Shown: piece after piece, positions 1 to 12,557 of the stretch | Numbering within the stretch: position 1 is the stretch's first letter | Layout of the letters: each line of letters opens with the position of its first letter | Origin: Agrypnia vestita | Lineage: Eukaryota > Arthropoda > Insecta > Trichoptera > Phryganeidae | Direction: 5' to 3' | Assembly: GCA_016648135.1 (NCBI GenBank) | Contig: JADDOH010002547.1 | Coordinates: 287,360 to 351,359, forward strand | Length of the DNA: 64,000 nucleotides | Made by a program: the position numbers and the translations under genes | Notes under the pieces: model-generated | Seen by the model: only the letters and a program-made list of their open reading frames with translations | Told to the model about the DNA's origin: nothing | Database searches by the model: none

Positions 1-474
1 GTAATCTTCACGGAAATAGTGACGAACATTTTACATTTTTTTTTTTCAAATTTCTAAATGTACAATATTTAAAAATGTCGTTTCCTGTTCAGTGATTTTC
101 CCGCGGTATATACACCTGCACGTGTTCATACCATACGTTTTAGCTATTGCGTTATTATTTGTTTCACTCTAATTAATGCACTGGGTAGCCCTTTATTACA
201 AATGCGAACGAAATGCGCTGCATTAATTTTTTCTTTGGTAACGTGTGACCATTAATTCTAGCATTCGGACGACGTGTCCGTGCCCGTCACGAACTTTTTA
301 TTTTAGTTTGTATATCTGGGGTATTTCGATACCCCGCTTCGGATCACATGGAAAGTTTGGAAAAGAACTAAGCGTCCCTAAATTTATTGAACTTAGATGA
401 CTTCGGTAGTTGAGTCATGTAGAGAGAATGACTGAATAAAAAATGCCTGCTGAGTAAAAATACCAATAAGATGA

Positions 475-609
475 AGGAGCTTAGGAAAGCCAAAACAAAT
501 ATGGAGTGATAATATATTCAAATACATATCTGCCTTGGAGATCCAGAACCGGAGAGAACTGGCGCAAGACCGATATCAGTGGGAGGAAGATTCTTGGGAG
601 AACAAGAAT
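475..609 (+). pseudogene. LINE reverse-transcriptase ORF, C-terminal fragment
   Basis: A short open stretch reads LGKPKQIWSDNIF, then ELAQDRYQWEED. This is the G-K/R-P-x-x-x-W-x-D-x-I block followed by the A-Q-D-R-x-x-W block found at the extreme C-terminus of RTE/Jockey-like non-LTR retrotransposon proteins. Only about 45 codons remain and the frame is closed by a TGA just upstream, so it is a 5'-truncated, dead copy. The AT-rich stretch that follows (610-780) could be its 3' UTR, but no target duplication is visible. Confidence 0.6.
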
Positions 610-849
610 GATAATTTTATTTATTTTTATTTTTTTAATTTAAAGACTATCGACAGGCCAGAATGAACCTAATGGATAGCCATTTAGGACAAGGTGATTA
701 GTACAGTTACAATTTACGATAATACATTAAAATAAAACAATTAATACATTAAAATAATGATACATTTAAGCAGAAATCTACATGTCCAGTAATTTTCTTT
801 AGTAAATTGTTTTCATAACGCACCCCAGAAACAGTGAATTGGTTAGTGC

Positions 850-1010
850 AGTTTCCTCGCCGCGTCGCACGAGTGGTTTTTCGTCATCAGCGACGTAGCG
901 ATGACACTGCTTTAGCATTAAAACAATGCCAAACTGGACGGCGAAAGTGTACGGCCGATACGGGAGCTTTTGCTCGTAGAACGGCCCTGGGTCTGTGCTG
1001 GGTCCCACTT
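850..1010 (+). repeat. Dispersed repeat, also at 53.7 kb
   Basis: This block shares several words with 53695-53865, including a tttagcatt(t)aaaa segment, ggcgaaagtgtac, gagc(t)tttgctc and gtagaa-ggcc. Order and spacing are the same in both. The open frame across it (834-1082) has no recognisable protein. Family unknown; possibly part of a SINE or of a larger element. Confidence 0.5.
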
Positions 1011-1018
1011 CACTGTCC

Positions 1019-1052
1019 AGTATTGTGGACTAGCTCTTTTACATCCTGTACT
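1019..1052 (+). repeat. Terminal fragment of the TACAG-ended MITE family
   Basis: The string gtattgtggactagctct followed by ttacatcctgta matches the right terminal inverted repeat of the element at 57281-58033. It looks like an isolated end. Confidence 0.55.
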
Positions 1053-1082
1053 TACGGGGGGTATACACTTTTTAAAGAATAA

Positions 1083-1103
1083 AATATATATATATATATA
1101 TAA
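1083..1103. repeat. (TA)n microsatellite
   Basis: About ten TA units in a row. Confidence 0.9.
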
Positions 1104-1867
1104 ATTTTCCCTTGATTTCTTTATCTCATAAATTTATGCTACCTGTACTTGCATCGAAACACTTGTGTGATATCATTAAATAATTGCCTTGTTTACCCAT
1201 AATAACCTAAGAGTGATCTACTATGATGTTGTGAGAACCTTCGTCCCCTGAATTGTCGTTATAAGGGGTAGCAAGACACTTCAATGGATGGATTGTATCT
1301 GAAACTCAAGGGGAAGGTTATTCCAATATTTTGCACATTTTACAACCGTTTTTAAATTACAATTTCTGTTTAAAAAAATTCCATCGATGCTTTAGAAAGT
1401 TTTAGAAACAATTCTTGACAATAGTAATATTCCAGACAGGAAGAACAAATTACACCGTCGCGGCTGTCGTGAGATACTGAACGCGATTGGACATAAAACT
1501 CACCACACACGGGCTAGAAGGTCTCGACCCTCGCTTGTGATTCATGAACTTATCTAAGACAGATAGGTTCATTAGCCTTAAATTGGTGTTCAATCATGTC
1601 CAGACACTGGATATTAATACACAATCAGTCATTTTGATTGATAACAATTCCAGGCTAAAGTACCTTTAACGGTCGCTGGAGAACGGACTAATAAAATAAT
1701 AATAAGACTGCATAATTTATAGAGCGCCGTTAAAAGCGCTTTGTACTCTGATTTTATGAACATAACATTTTTTTAAATAAAAAATATGAAGAACAAAAAA
1801 TATATCCATGTTTTTGGATGAGCCACAGCAAATGCCATCTCACTGAACTTAGTTTTGCCCATTTTGC
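1104..1867. other. AT-rich, no feature seen
   Basis: No coding frame, repeat end or RNA gene that I can support. Confidence 0.5.
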
Positions 1868-1871
1868 CAAA

Positions 1872-1916
1872 AATACATTTGCCTCGCTATGCCCCCACAT
1901 AGGGGGCAAATGTATT
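1872..1916. repeat. Short hairpin
   Basis: The arms aatacatttgcc (1872-1883) and ggcaaatgtatt (1905-1916) are perfect inverted repeats. The intervening sequence can extend the stem through a CCCCC/GGGGG pairing. Probably the core of a small foldback MITE. Confidence 0.6.
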
Positions 1917-2289
1917 GTTACTTTAACAACGAAACATAAACTGACAAAATCATATCTTTTTCACAGACAATCTTGTACTTTTAATTATGAAGTCCAGAAG
2001 GTACTGCTTCAAAACGATAAATTAACCACCACAATATATACTTGAGTTCCAGAAAGAATTGCTGTTTAATTTCACGTATTTTTTTTAACGAGAACACTGT
2101 TTTTTAGTCTTTTTTTATATAGCATAAACGGCTGTCGAAATGGCATGGATCGCACGTGAAGGTCACGTGCCGATTGACGACCAATTAAAGCGAGCCCTTA
2201 GAAACATTGCACGGCGTTTCGTTCGAGCTGTCATAGGGATTCCCCGCTATGTCTCGCTACCCCACTATCTCCCCCCTCCCCTAACCTCT

Positions 2290-2470
2290 CTGGCCGACGT
2301 TTCGGATCCCATTCCAGGGTCCATCATCAGGGCTTATGTCATGTATAATGATGGACCCTGCAGTGGGATCTGAAACGTCGGCTAGAAAGATCACATATAC
2401 ACGCAGAATATCCCAGAAAACTATATACACAAGATTCAGAACGGCCGTGAAAACCTGACAACATTTTTAA
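2290..2470 (+). repeat. Foldback copy of a Penelope-like tail family
   Basis: Arms of about 36 bp (2291-2326 and 2348-2384) are imperfect inverted copies of gatgatggaccctg...gaaacgtcgg. The right arm is followed by a tail (cacatatacacg, agaatatcccagaaaact, acggccgtgaaaacct) that recurs at 57.06-57.15 kb and, more diverged, at 52.4-52.5 kb. The inversion point differs from the 57-kb copy, so each foldback arose separately. Confidence 0.7.
2299..2330 (-). other. Hammerhead-like CTGATGA...GAAAC motif
   Basis: On the minus strand CTGATGA is followed by one base, a GGACCC/GGGATCC hairpin with a bulged A, and GAAAC. This resembles the conserved core of hammerhead ribozymes known from Penelope-like elements, but the extra base before stem II departs from the consensus and stems I/III are not clear. 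Activity is not claimed. Confidence 0.35.
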
Positions 2471-2979
2471 ATAATGATTTATGTTTAACTTTATAATTAT
2501 GAATAATATGCTCGAAGCAATAGCAAATCTTCACAATGTTTAATCGTTAGCTCTTGATCTTATTTTAGTACCAACCCGGAAATTAATTCAAAACCCTAAA
2601 AAGTTTCGGGGATTATGTGCATTAAATCTGAAATTCATTAATACTGTAAACTGGGCTAGAATCCCCTACACACAATACCCTGAGGTTGGATTTCGTACAG
2701 TTTAATTTCAATATCACAATTTATTCCATGTCACATCATCACAAATAAATATGCGAGTTACCACACCCTGTTTTAACACCAAACATTATAATACCATCAA
2801 ATTAGTTGATAATACTAGACAGCCGTAAGATGAAACTCGCGAAAATGATGCAATCATAATAATCAATATAATACTGTAATATTACATCAACATGAAGGTA
2901 TAATTATGTTTTTTGTTATTTATAATTATCTTACTAACTCGGTTACCAAAACATTGTTTATTGACAACCTGGCGCGCGA
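2471..2979. other. AT-rich, no feature seen
   Basis: No supported gene, repeat end or RNA gene. Confidence 0.5.
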
Positions 2980-2982
2980 TGG

Positions 2983-3070
2983 TTGGCCTAGCGGTGAAAC
3001 ATTCGCCTAGCGATCGGACGGTCTGGGGTACAAACTATACTTCCACTGTCCATAGCACAAGGCATGTGTA
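2983..3070 (+). repeat. tRNA-derived SINE relic
   Basis: ggcctagcggtgaaac, followed by gcctagcgatcggacggtct, follows the head of the SINE copies at 18.4, 21.7, 35.4 and 50.9 kb (gcctagtgatc... then a degenerate B box). The B box is poor here (ggtacaaac). Confidence 0.45.
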
Positions 3071-3074
3071 TTTG

Positions 3075-4930
3075 GATTAAATAAGATAATTAAAAATTAC
3101 AAATAGATATTTTGGGAATTTTGAACTGTCGTCATCCACCAAGAATTCTTGTAATATTTTAATTATTTTTATACATATACAGTTCAAAGAGGAACATCTG
3201 ACAGAGCTCCAGCTTCACCAATTAATTACTAGTGATTTGTCAATCACATTTTCGTTATAAAAATGCACAATCAAAAAAGAATTCAATTAAACATTTAATT
3301 TAATACTTTTTGAGGTCCTCTTCTCCGTAGTTGTAGAAAGGTTTTGTTAAAAATTGTTTTGTTAACGATTTAGAAGTGGTGCGTAAGCGCATTTATAAGA
3401 CAGCTCTATGAGTATTTTCCACAAATATTGAGTTTCCTGAAGTATGAAAATCGCGATCCTCAGTCATGAAAGATAGAAGATGATGTTCTATGAAAATATG
3501 TTTTACACGATGTACCGTTGTAAATTATAAACAGAGTAAACTCTAGCGTTATTTAAAATGTTAAGGAAACAAATTGTTAGACTATTAAGTGAATTGATGT
3601 TATTATTCGGATTACTTTTTGTAATACGGAGATGATCATCGAGCACGCTATACGAGTATATCACATAATTATCTGACTGAGAAATGCTCGATTTAAAAAA
3701 AACGCGGATTTTTTTTTAATTTCCCTGGCCAACTGTTACAATTCTATTGTCTTGGTAAACCTGTATCTTGATTGGTGCGTCTCGGTGAGTGGAGATGCGT
3801 CTCCGTATTCGCCGGATGTGAGCCCTGCGACTTCTTTCTTATTCCCGAAGATGAAAAAAAATGAACTGACGACATTTTGTCATTAACGTAAAGACAAAAT
3901 CGATGAAGAAACTAAACACCATACAGAAAGTTGTGTTCCGGAAACGGAAAAAGCACTGGCACTAGTGTATTATCTCATGGGTACTTTTTTGAAGCAAATA
4001 AAATGAATATTGACAAATTAATAAAGATTTTCTAAGAAAAACGAAAATTCCACGATCCAAATCTCCTTCCGTATTATATTAAGCGTGCATCAAAAACTAT
4101 ATATAGTTTCCTGTTACATTCTTGAATACAAAAATACACTATCACTATCTCATAATATCCTATTAATCCGATGATAAATTTAAGAATCCATAGATCGTGT
4201 CACGATTCTAAAATTTCTTGAATTTCCCACGATAAACACACGAAGTTGCATGGTAATATTACAACGCAAAAACCTTTGACAGCCAAACATGACAGGTCAT
4301 AAAATAATATCCACTGAACCTAGAATCATTCCGCACGGAAAAATTATTCTCTTGGTGCGTTAAATAAGTGGAATGTATATTTCCTATATATTTTATACAC
4401 CCGCGGATTCTGTGAAGTGTCTATTAATTCCAAGAAAATGCGAAGATAAAATATATCTACTACATCACGTTTAGTTTTCATACATTCACATACTGATCTG
4501 CGATATTTTTATATTTATATATTTTATCATTTATTATTTTTCATTATTAATTATTAATTAACCGTAAAAAGTGTATTAAGTGCATTATATTATATCATAT
4601 TCAAATGTTTCCAAAATACTCAAACTTGTACTTTAATGCCGCTATAAGACCATCTATTAGGGTCGTTAATGATCTGTTGACGGTCTGTACGTTAAAAAAA
4701 TAAAAGAAATAAAAAAAAGGCTACCATAATGAATTTATTCAATTAATTAACTAACTGACCGTCACTGGGGTACTCAGATACCATTTTCTCTGCGTACCTC
4801 GTAGAGGGACACAGAGGAAATAGAATCTGAAAATAGAATAATTAATGCCACGCCCACATTCAAACAATTCCTCGATTGCTGAAGTTTGTTCTTACAAACT
4901 GCCCTCTTGGCCGTTCTCCAATAACTGGTT
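3075..4930. other. AT-rich, no feature seen
   Basis: Long runs of A and T and short open frames only. No splice-flanked open frame or repeat boundary could be supported. Confidence 0.45.
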
Positions 4931-4934
4931 TATC

Positions 4935-5030
4935 TGATCATGCCGTATCTGTGGCGGACGCGAAGAGCCGACCCCAACAGCCTACCTAGGCAATGAGCTG
5001 GGACAGTGCAAGGAAGAAGAAGGAACGAGA
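4935..5030 (+). repeat. LINE 3' tail (GAAGAAGAA type)
   Basis: The segment ends in gtgcaaggaagaagaagga after agccgaccccaacagcc. The same ending (aaggctaaggaagaagaa) closes the RTE-like fragment at 24.6 kb on the minus strand. It is read as the 3' end of a related non-LTR element with no coding part left. Confidence 0.4.
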
Positions 5031-5353
5031 ACTCTATTAGGAAGCTAGTCTCGTTTTGTATGACATAATATTCCTAATGGCCATAATTTGTCCGATCAAA
5101 AATAAATTGCATCGTGGTAGCTAACGCACTATTTAATAATTAAAGGTGAAGTCGATTTTCATAATGTTAACAAAATAAATCTTCGATCACGAGGAGATGG
5201 ATATTTTCAATGAATACGGAGCAGCTGCCTGGGAGAAGAATAAATTACATCGGTTCGATACGGACCTGGTCGATGCACAATAGCGATTCCAATATCGGGA
5301 GACGTGATTTTCGAGAAAAATAATATCAAAAAAATCGTGTAATGAATACTCAC

Positions 5354-5446
5354 CGAGCAGTGCCACCCCGCCTAGCAGCATCAGGATGCCGATGACCAGG
5401 AATGTGGTGGAAGATCCGAGCGCTCCATCGATCAGGAGTTTAAGCC
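5354..5446 (-). CDS. Internal exon encoding a transmembrane segment (host gene)
   Basis: This is the one stretch with the look of a normal host exon. On the minus strand tgttttgtttccag precedes it (pyrimidine tract plus AG acceptor) and GTGAGT follows it directly (near-consensus donor). The exon is 93 bp, enters after the first base of a codon and leaves after the first base of a codon (phase 1/1), so it can be included or skipped without changing frame. It encodes LKLLIDGALGSSTT followed by a hydrophobic helix, FLVIGILMLLGGVALL. Codon use is GC-richer than the surroundings. The glycine-rich helix and a split codon starting with G would fit the second membrane helix of a tetraspanin, just before the CCG motif, but that motif would lie on the next exon, which I did not find. 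The family assignment is a guess; the exon call is much firmer. Confidence 0.7.
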
Positions 5447-5514
5447 CTGGAAACAAAACAAAACGTTATTGCATTGTGGTATGAACCGATAAATTATTTT
5501 TTATGGTATCTTAT

Positions 5515-5672
5515 TACTAATTTAGAATGTACTAAATTCGAGATTTTATAGAAAATATAGCCAATACATACAACCTAGAATTCAGTACATTCTAAATCTA
5601 AAGTAATTCTCGGTGACTGCGTTCAAAACATTTTTTTTATTTTTACTTTTATACCCCTCACTTGTCCCTGAC
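5515..5672 (-). repeat. MITE fragment, family of 37.5 kb
   Basis: Read on the minus strand it gives gaggggtataaaagta, then gaacgcagtcaccgagaat, then tagaatgtactgaatt and atctcgaatttagtac, in the same order as 37506-37710. It is a diverged partial copy. Confidence 0.65.
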
Positions 5673-5674
5673 GT

Positions 5675-6676
5675 ATTTTAACAATGGTAGCTATTTACGA
5701 ACGTAAACAACTATGTTACAAACAGATCTACAGACAGATAGTCAATCTTTAATATAATACAACATATGAATGGTTTTCTGTAACAATTCACGATGTGTTA
5801 AGCCAGGTTCAAATCAAAATAATATTTGACAGTAAAGATTTGATGTGAACAAGTGCAGTGGTTGTGTAATAGAGAGAATTATTTTATGTGATACACTGGA
5901 GAACGCTTTTATTGTAATTTGTAATAACACTTATTCTTATTTTTACGTGCTTTTATTAAGTTTCACTCGTTCTGTCAGCGAGAAATCTTGAAATCAATAC
6001 TTGACCCACCCCAACAATTTCTCTGAAATTTGGCAGAGAGACGTATTCCTGATGAAGATTCGATAAGCAGTCACTAATTTTTCAAAATCAGTCTATTTCG
6101 TTTAATATTACATAAATAAATTTACCTTACATTTTACTGTTGTCGATTAACTTATTGTGGTATTAATATACTTTACAAACGTCTAAGTTACCTACTTAAA
6201 TTATTTAGGCAAATAAAGATTGCTACCTATCCATATATCCTTACTCATTCAGCAAAATGTTATAAATAGCATTTAGCTTTCATGTTTGTATTTTAATAAC
6301 GTGTTATATATTAAATTTAGATTTTTTGTTTACATAGCTTTTTATTATTATATTATAGGTACATACCGCCTATTATTATAAGCACTTACGAATTTTTGTA
6401 AGCTTTATATTAATTTGTTAACATTTTATAAGCTTTACCAACCGGCTAGGAAGGAAATTCGGGTTCTTTTGTATATAAGATTTATAATTCTCGTATTTCA
6501 CTAAAAAAATTGACGCTTGCGAGAAGTAAGAAAGAAAAAAGCCGAAAAAAATGATATCGTAAATTATTCATTCAAAGGATTTTTGTCCGTGTTTAATTTC
6601 TTTTAATTTTAAGTAAACTTCTAAGGAGACAGTCAAAATTATTTCAAAATATTTTTAGCAATATAAAAATACATAT
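5675..6676. other. AT-rich, no feature seen
   Basis: No supported feature. A ctgatgaagattcgat string near 6048 lacks the GAAAC partner of the hammerhead-like motif. Confidence 0.45.
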
Positions 6677-6684
6677 GTAACAAA

Positions 6685-6913
6685 CAGGGGCGTGCAGTAA
6701 GAACAAGAAGCGTGACCTTTATTTAAACATATATTTGGGGAAAAAATTCAAAATAAAATATTTATCTGGCAGAATATTATGAAATAGTAAAATCTCAATT
6801 ATATGTTAATTATTGTGATAGGAATATTACGAGATATATCTCTTGTTTCAGCTTCTTCTCAAAATATATGCTTAGGAAGAAGTCGCGCTTCTTGTTCTTA
6901 TTGCACGCCCCTG
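6685..6913. mobile_element. hAT-type MITE with perfect 8-bp target duplication
   Basis: A 229-bp element runs from CAGGGGCGTGCA to TGCACGCCCCTG. The terminal inverted repeats go on through taagaacaagaagcg on the left and cgcttcttgttctta on the right. Both flanks carry gtaacaaa (6677-6684 and 6914-6921), a perfect 8-bp duplication as expected for hAT transposition. There is no ORF, so it depended on a transposase elsewhere. A related truncated copy is at 51072-51190. Confidence 0.92.
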
Positions 6914-6924
6914 GTAACAAATAA

Positions 6925-9239
6925 TTTGGCGTCTTGATTAATTTTTTAAGGTAATTGGATATTTTAAAACTTCATAGCTCGTGGAAATGACCGTGCGAGC
7001 TGAAAAAAGTCTCACTTAGATATTCCAGACGGAATAAGCTGGGTAAATATCACGACGCCAGAGCCGCCGCGCAAAATTAAAATAGTTAATCAATCTCCAG
7101 CTCCGTATATTATAGTGTAGAAATGTGGCACGTCATAAAAAAATTACACGTCAATTTTAAGTTAGTTTAATTTATTACATTTGTTTTGAAAATTTTAATT
7201 ACATACAAGTTAACTACGTACAAGTAACCGAAAATGGTTAAAACCACAAAGAAAAACAGCCGCAATTTGATACGGGTAGAACGAAACAAAACAATGCACT
7301 TCCGTTACTGATTTGCAATTGTTACCTAGATAATTTTGCCAAGGATAGCCTTCAGCAGCATTAAAATGATAACACTGTTAATGATTTTAATTTCAGCAAT
7401 AGCGAGAACCCGCAGTAAACGGGCGGGTTATTTCTCCTTTGCACTGTGATGAATTGAATGGCTTTATAGTTTCTACATACTCGGAGGAGAACAAAGGAAT
7501 CTGTATTAGTTAATTAAACAAAAGAGACAACGAAAGCTAGAAGCTTTGTGTACACACTTTGTGTCCAGCAGAGAATCTCCCCTATTCTCAGGACGACAAA
7601 ATTGTTTTAATAACGCACTCAAGAATAGACGGCACGAACTCATTATTCATGTAGGCGTAAAGATCAAGAATAGGCCCGTATAGTTGCTGGGTTCTTTATA
7701 GGACTACAATTTTACGAAAAAAATCATTTATATTTAAAATTTGTTTACGTTCCTCTGTGTTTCGTGTGTACAGTCGACTGAGGAGAAAGGTAGGAAGTAA
7801 ATAAATTTTATTTTAATATTTCCAGATTACTTTTACACATACAAGTAAAAATCCACATCAATAAATTCCAAATTCTTCTTTTTTATGGTTATATGTAAAA
7901 AGTGTGCGTGTTGTGTGTACAGTTCACCATGAAGGAAATGACAAATGAAACTTTAATACATTCATTTACGTATTTTTAAAATTTTATCCGTGAGAAAGTG
8001 CTTCATTTTGATACTTGTTATGTAGGTACTATTTTTAAAATATTTTTTTAGGTTAGGTACCGCGTAAGTACTGAATTCAAAAATAAGTTATTTAGCTATA
8101 TTGGGACTTGAAATGGGTATGTTTTTATTTTGTTGACATCATAATACGAATGTTGTGTCAAACATGCGAATTTTTGGGACTAAATAAAATATCACCATGA
8201 TAAGGAATATGACGAATTTCTTAGGTCACTTTTTTATCGTATATTTTTCTAGAACTATTTTTTTCAGGGGCGGGGCGAGCTAAGATGTTTACTCAACAAA
8301 AACTATAACACAATATGACATATTTGAAATGCGGTCAGTTACGTTTTCCTTTAAGAGTTTATTTATTTGCCGTAATCAAGCAGACTACAATAATGCCGGT
8401 TCGACACCTGGTTTCTCGATTGCACACTAAGCTAACTACACATCTGCAAGGTGAACCACCTCGGATCCCAAGAGGATAATAATAAGTAAACAATCACATA
8501 ACGTGGATTCACAATTCGACGGCAACGGAAACGCATACGGAAAATAACACTTTGAGGAGTCTATATTCCCATTGGTTTTCTTATGTTTTTCCCATATTTT
8601 CCTTTTCTTCCCATCTTACGGGTCGTTTTTTTGGTCATGGCTCTACAAAGATGTGTTGTGTACCGCAACACGTCAACAGTGTGCGTGAACGATATCAAAA
8701 TCATATGACCGCGTCACGTTAGACAGTTATGCAACAACGCATTTTATCGGTTAGGTATAAATTGAATACATTGATGATAATAATTATCAAACAATTTTTA
8801 AAACCTACCGACATTTATTGTTAGTTATCCATTATATTAATGTAAAAAAGTATTCTGTAATTTTAACCAAAATTTATTTACTTGTTTACACGCTATTTTT
8901 TTATTTCATAAAACTTACATTAGACTCGAGCTTTATTGAATTGAATTATTTGAACAAATACTCGAGAAACATTTTGAAAAAAATGCGAATAAAGTAAATG
9001 AATGTCACAATGAAATATGGAGAGTTGAGGGGACATACTTCCGGTTCCTGAAAAGGCGGGCAGCCATGAACATAGCGCAGGGAGGCTCAAAGCGTCTTAA
9101 ATTTTGACAGATGTAGGCTTTTATTGTAAAGAAAAGACAATAAACGAATAGTACGAGTGTACTAAAGCATCAATATCTGTCTGTTCATTTCGCTCTCTTG
9201 GGGATATTTTTTAACCGCCGTATTATTTAATGTTTCGTA
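6925..9239. other. AT-rich, no feature seen
   Basis: No coding frame with splice signals and no repeat boundary that I can support. Confidence 0.45.
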
Positions 9240-9242
9240 TAA

Positions 9243-9525
9243 TCGGCCGTATTCTGAAAATAGTAATATTGCTTTTTCTGTATTTGACAGTTATCGTAAA
9301 ACATTATAATGCCGTCAATGTTGACGTTCTAACATTAACAGATCTGAAAGTAATGAATTCAATCAATTAGAAAGATTCATAAATTGTGAATAACTTAATG
9401 TTTGTTTACGTTTTAGAGCTTTCTGATTCAAACTTGTCAAACGTAAAACATCATCATCTTTGACAGAATTACAATATTATCAAGATACAGAAGTAGCAAT
9501 AAAGCTATTTTCAGAATATGGCCGA
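9243..9525. mobile_element. MITE with TCGGCCRTATTCTG ends and TAA duplication
   Basis: The left end tcggccgtattctgaaaata and right end tattttcagaatatggccga are inverted repeats with one mismatch, and similarity continues for about 40 bp. Both flanks are TAA (9240-9242, 9526-9528). The 3-bp TWA duplication suggests PIF/Harbinger, but the ends are not diagnostic. Non-coding, 283 bp. Confidence 0.8.
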
Positions 9526-9529
9526 TAAT

Positions 9530-12212
9530 AATTTATTATTTTAATTATATAAATTCTGTTACAAGTTCAAAAATACAAATTCAATTTACAGTACACCACG
9601 AAAAAATCTTACATCTTGAAAAGATCTTAAAATCTTACAACATTTGAATCTTCAACATTCGAGATGTAATAAAGTTGACTTGAAATGTTAATAAATAAAA
9701 TAAAGTTGACTTTGGATAGCAAACAACATTCGTTACGCAAGGCAACATCGCGGCAGTTCGATTGCGAATTCACCTTTTACTAGATGCAATTTGGAATACG
9801 AATTCGCTGTTGCATTATTAAGGGGTCTGTAATGGGGCAGCCGTGCAGCGGACTGTGCAGTGGTTTTATCTCTCTACAGATCCCAGTACTGCGAAGGAAA
9901 CAGATGTCAATGGAGAACCGACTATCTATGAGTAATCCTAAGAAATATGAGGAATAAAATGTGTTACCCTCGCAAATATTTTTTGTAACTTAAAACTCTT
10001 AAGATATGTTTATTAATCTATTCGTGGTTACAAAAGTAATAACCAGGGTTAAGCTAAATGTATAACAACACACGTAATCCTTTAATCTCAACGTACAACC
10101 TAAATTTACATGCACGTGTCCAGGGGATAAGATTTGCGACAAATCTCGGATTTCGTAAAGATGCAGAGTAAATAGGAAAAACGATCAATTCTATACGAGT
10201 GACGAGAACTTATTTTGCTATTATGTATTAATATATATCAACTTCAAAAGGAGTAAAATGATTATTAATATAATTAATAAAAATATTAATATAACACCAC
10301 TTATGTATATGATCTAGGTAAAAATAATGTACATTTTTATTATTAATTACATAAATGTATATTTGTATGTACATATAAGTACATCAGATTATTAAAATGC
10401 TTAGATTTTCTCGATATCCATATTTTTTCGGCTTGATAACCATTTCTAGGTCTTGGTTACTGTGAGTAACTCATTTTTTTCATATTCGTTCAAAAATGCA
10501 TCTTCAGCAAATGCTGGTATTGCAAGATCCATACCCGAAATTCATCCATGGCGACGTTCCAAACTATTGATCCGCTGTTCTTTGTGTGCATCCTGTAAGT
10601 ATATTTGCATTGTACGGGCTCGCAGAATGGACTTATCTATTGTCGCTTAGGTGCACGGTACATTGTGTTGTTGAATTTAAAGATACACCCACAGCACAGG
10701 CAAAGCTGCTACCCGAGTAACGGTGGGTGAGCGATTTATGCCAAAACCCGATTATAGCAACACCACCTGGTGTTGATTACAGCCTGGTCTGATGTTATAA
10801 GAATATTATATATCATACATATCGCTCATGATAAAACAATACCTCGCATACCTGCTTTGTGTATTTGTCTTTAAAATGTGTGGATATGTAACCTGGCAAA
10901 AGCTTGTATCATAAAAACAATTATTGGTGTCTCTTATTCCAATAAAGCAATTGCTCGTATTCTATTTATTGTAAAGAAACTAGGTATTATGCAGTTTTAT
11001 GCCTCCCCTGTAATATTTGACTTAAGTAGCTTTACCTTACGAGGTTTTGTTTTATCACGAGCGATATGGGCGTGTTTGATGGAAACTAATTTCACAAAAA
11101 AATAACGTAACAAGAATTGTGAGAGCCTAAGAAAAGAAATACACTGAAATATCGGTTTCCGAATTTCTCTTAGCTCGAAATGTTCGTTTCTCATGAATTT
11201 GCGTAAAAAATACCTCGTTTAACGAAGGTACCTTCAGTTCTTAAACCGCTGCTTGTTGCAATAGGTGTGTATGAAGGATATGCACGGGAAATTGGGAGAA
11301 TTACAAAGCATATTACAGATATCTTAGAGATTGGAGAAGCGTCTGAAGGTATAAAAATCGATGAGAATAAAAAGGTTTCAAATTAAAAAAATGATAGGAT
11401 CGGGGAAAAATAATAATTAAATATAAAATAAAAATGCGCGGAGACATCGAATGTGGAAAACAATAAAAAAAATTACAAAAACAATTACACGTGTATATAT
11501 TATGTAAATTCATAACTCAACAAAGAAAACACTCGGGAAGAAAACATTTCAATGAAAAAAAATAACGCGTTAATTGAAGAGTGTACACAGCAGGCGCGTG
11601 CCATCCGTCGTATATTGAAGCACGAGTTGTAAACCCACGCATATGAGTTTATTTAAAAAAGCGAAATAATGAAATAAATATTATGATATATTCATCCAAG
11701 TCGGTCCCACACGGCAGAGGATCGTGATCTGCATGACCCTCCGCCCTCTCCACTATTCTCCTCCACTTTCCCGGCATCCTGCAGATCCTAGCGCTGTCAC
11801 CAGAGAAACTGTAGTAGAAACAGAAACTGTAGCTTTTTCCTGTAGCTTGTAGCTTTTTTACCAGCTTGTAACTTTTAACAATCGAACGAGTGGGGGATCT
11901 TCCTCCTTCTTTTTGACGCTCAACGTGACTAATCGCAACAAGCCTCTCCGAGCTATCTTCTCTCCTAGGAAGATGTCCAAAAAATAGAGGATGCTATACA
12001 AAAATCTGAATAATATGATACGAAATAATATAACGAGAACGTATATTATTTCGTAGAAATTCTAGTTTATTTCAAAGAAGCGCATGCCCGTTGCTGGTAA
12101 TTTATTCCGTAATTTGAAAAGAATTTTGTTTGTGCAAATGATTTATTGATTTTAAAAATTCAATTGAAACGTGTATAAATAGAATATGAATGCGTAAATC
12201 GGCTTAGCGTAC
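9530..12212. other. AT-rich, no feature seen
   Basis: Includes a short run of gtagctttt-type repeats near 11810-11880. No supported gene. Confidence 0.4.
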
Positions 12213-12550
12213 TTATATCATATTACGTACTCCAACAAATCGATGGTATATTATTACGGCGCACGCCTCTCCTATTGATGTCTGAGGTAACAATGAACAA
12301 CACAATGAGTCACGTCCGATTGTTCCCAACGGCCTAGAACAATGGACGAACAGAAGCCGCTGATGCCGCTGGCGCTGATGTGACGGAAACGATGGGCGCA
12401 CCGGAGCTATGCCCAGCCAGGACCCGCCACGTGCAGCGCAACTACCGTTACTGCGTACGTCAGCAAACCCTGCCGACTCACCACTGAACCTGACTGGGTT
12501 CCGCTCTACTGAGGCTGAGGGTTAACGAAAACAGCCTTAGCGCGAACTAG
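12213..12550. other. GC/CpG-richer patch, possible 5' exon or promoter
   Basis: This stretch is clearly richer in GC than its neighbours (for example gccgctggcgctgatgtgac and gacccgccacgtgcagcgc). It holds a 12-codon ATG frame, MDEQKPLMPLALM, on the plus strand. No splice-supported longer frame was found. It could be a non-coding first exon, a promoter or an unrecognised element. Confidence 0.25.
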
Positions 12551-12557
12551 CTGACAT

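Noticed and set aside
1795..1845. Minus-strand text ICCGSSKNMDIFF, resembling the tetraspanin CCG motif that could follow the 5.4-kb exon
   Set aside because: No acceptor in the right phase (the candidate AG sites give stops or the wrong frame) and the segment adjoins a MITE-like hairpin; treated as chance.
6047..6072. ctgatgaagattcgat as a further hammerhead-like motif
   Set aside because: No GAAAC box follows and no stem forms.
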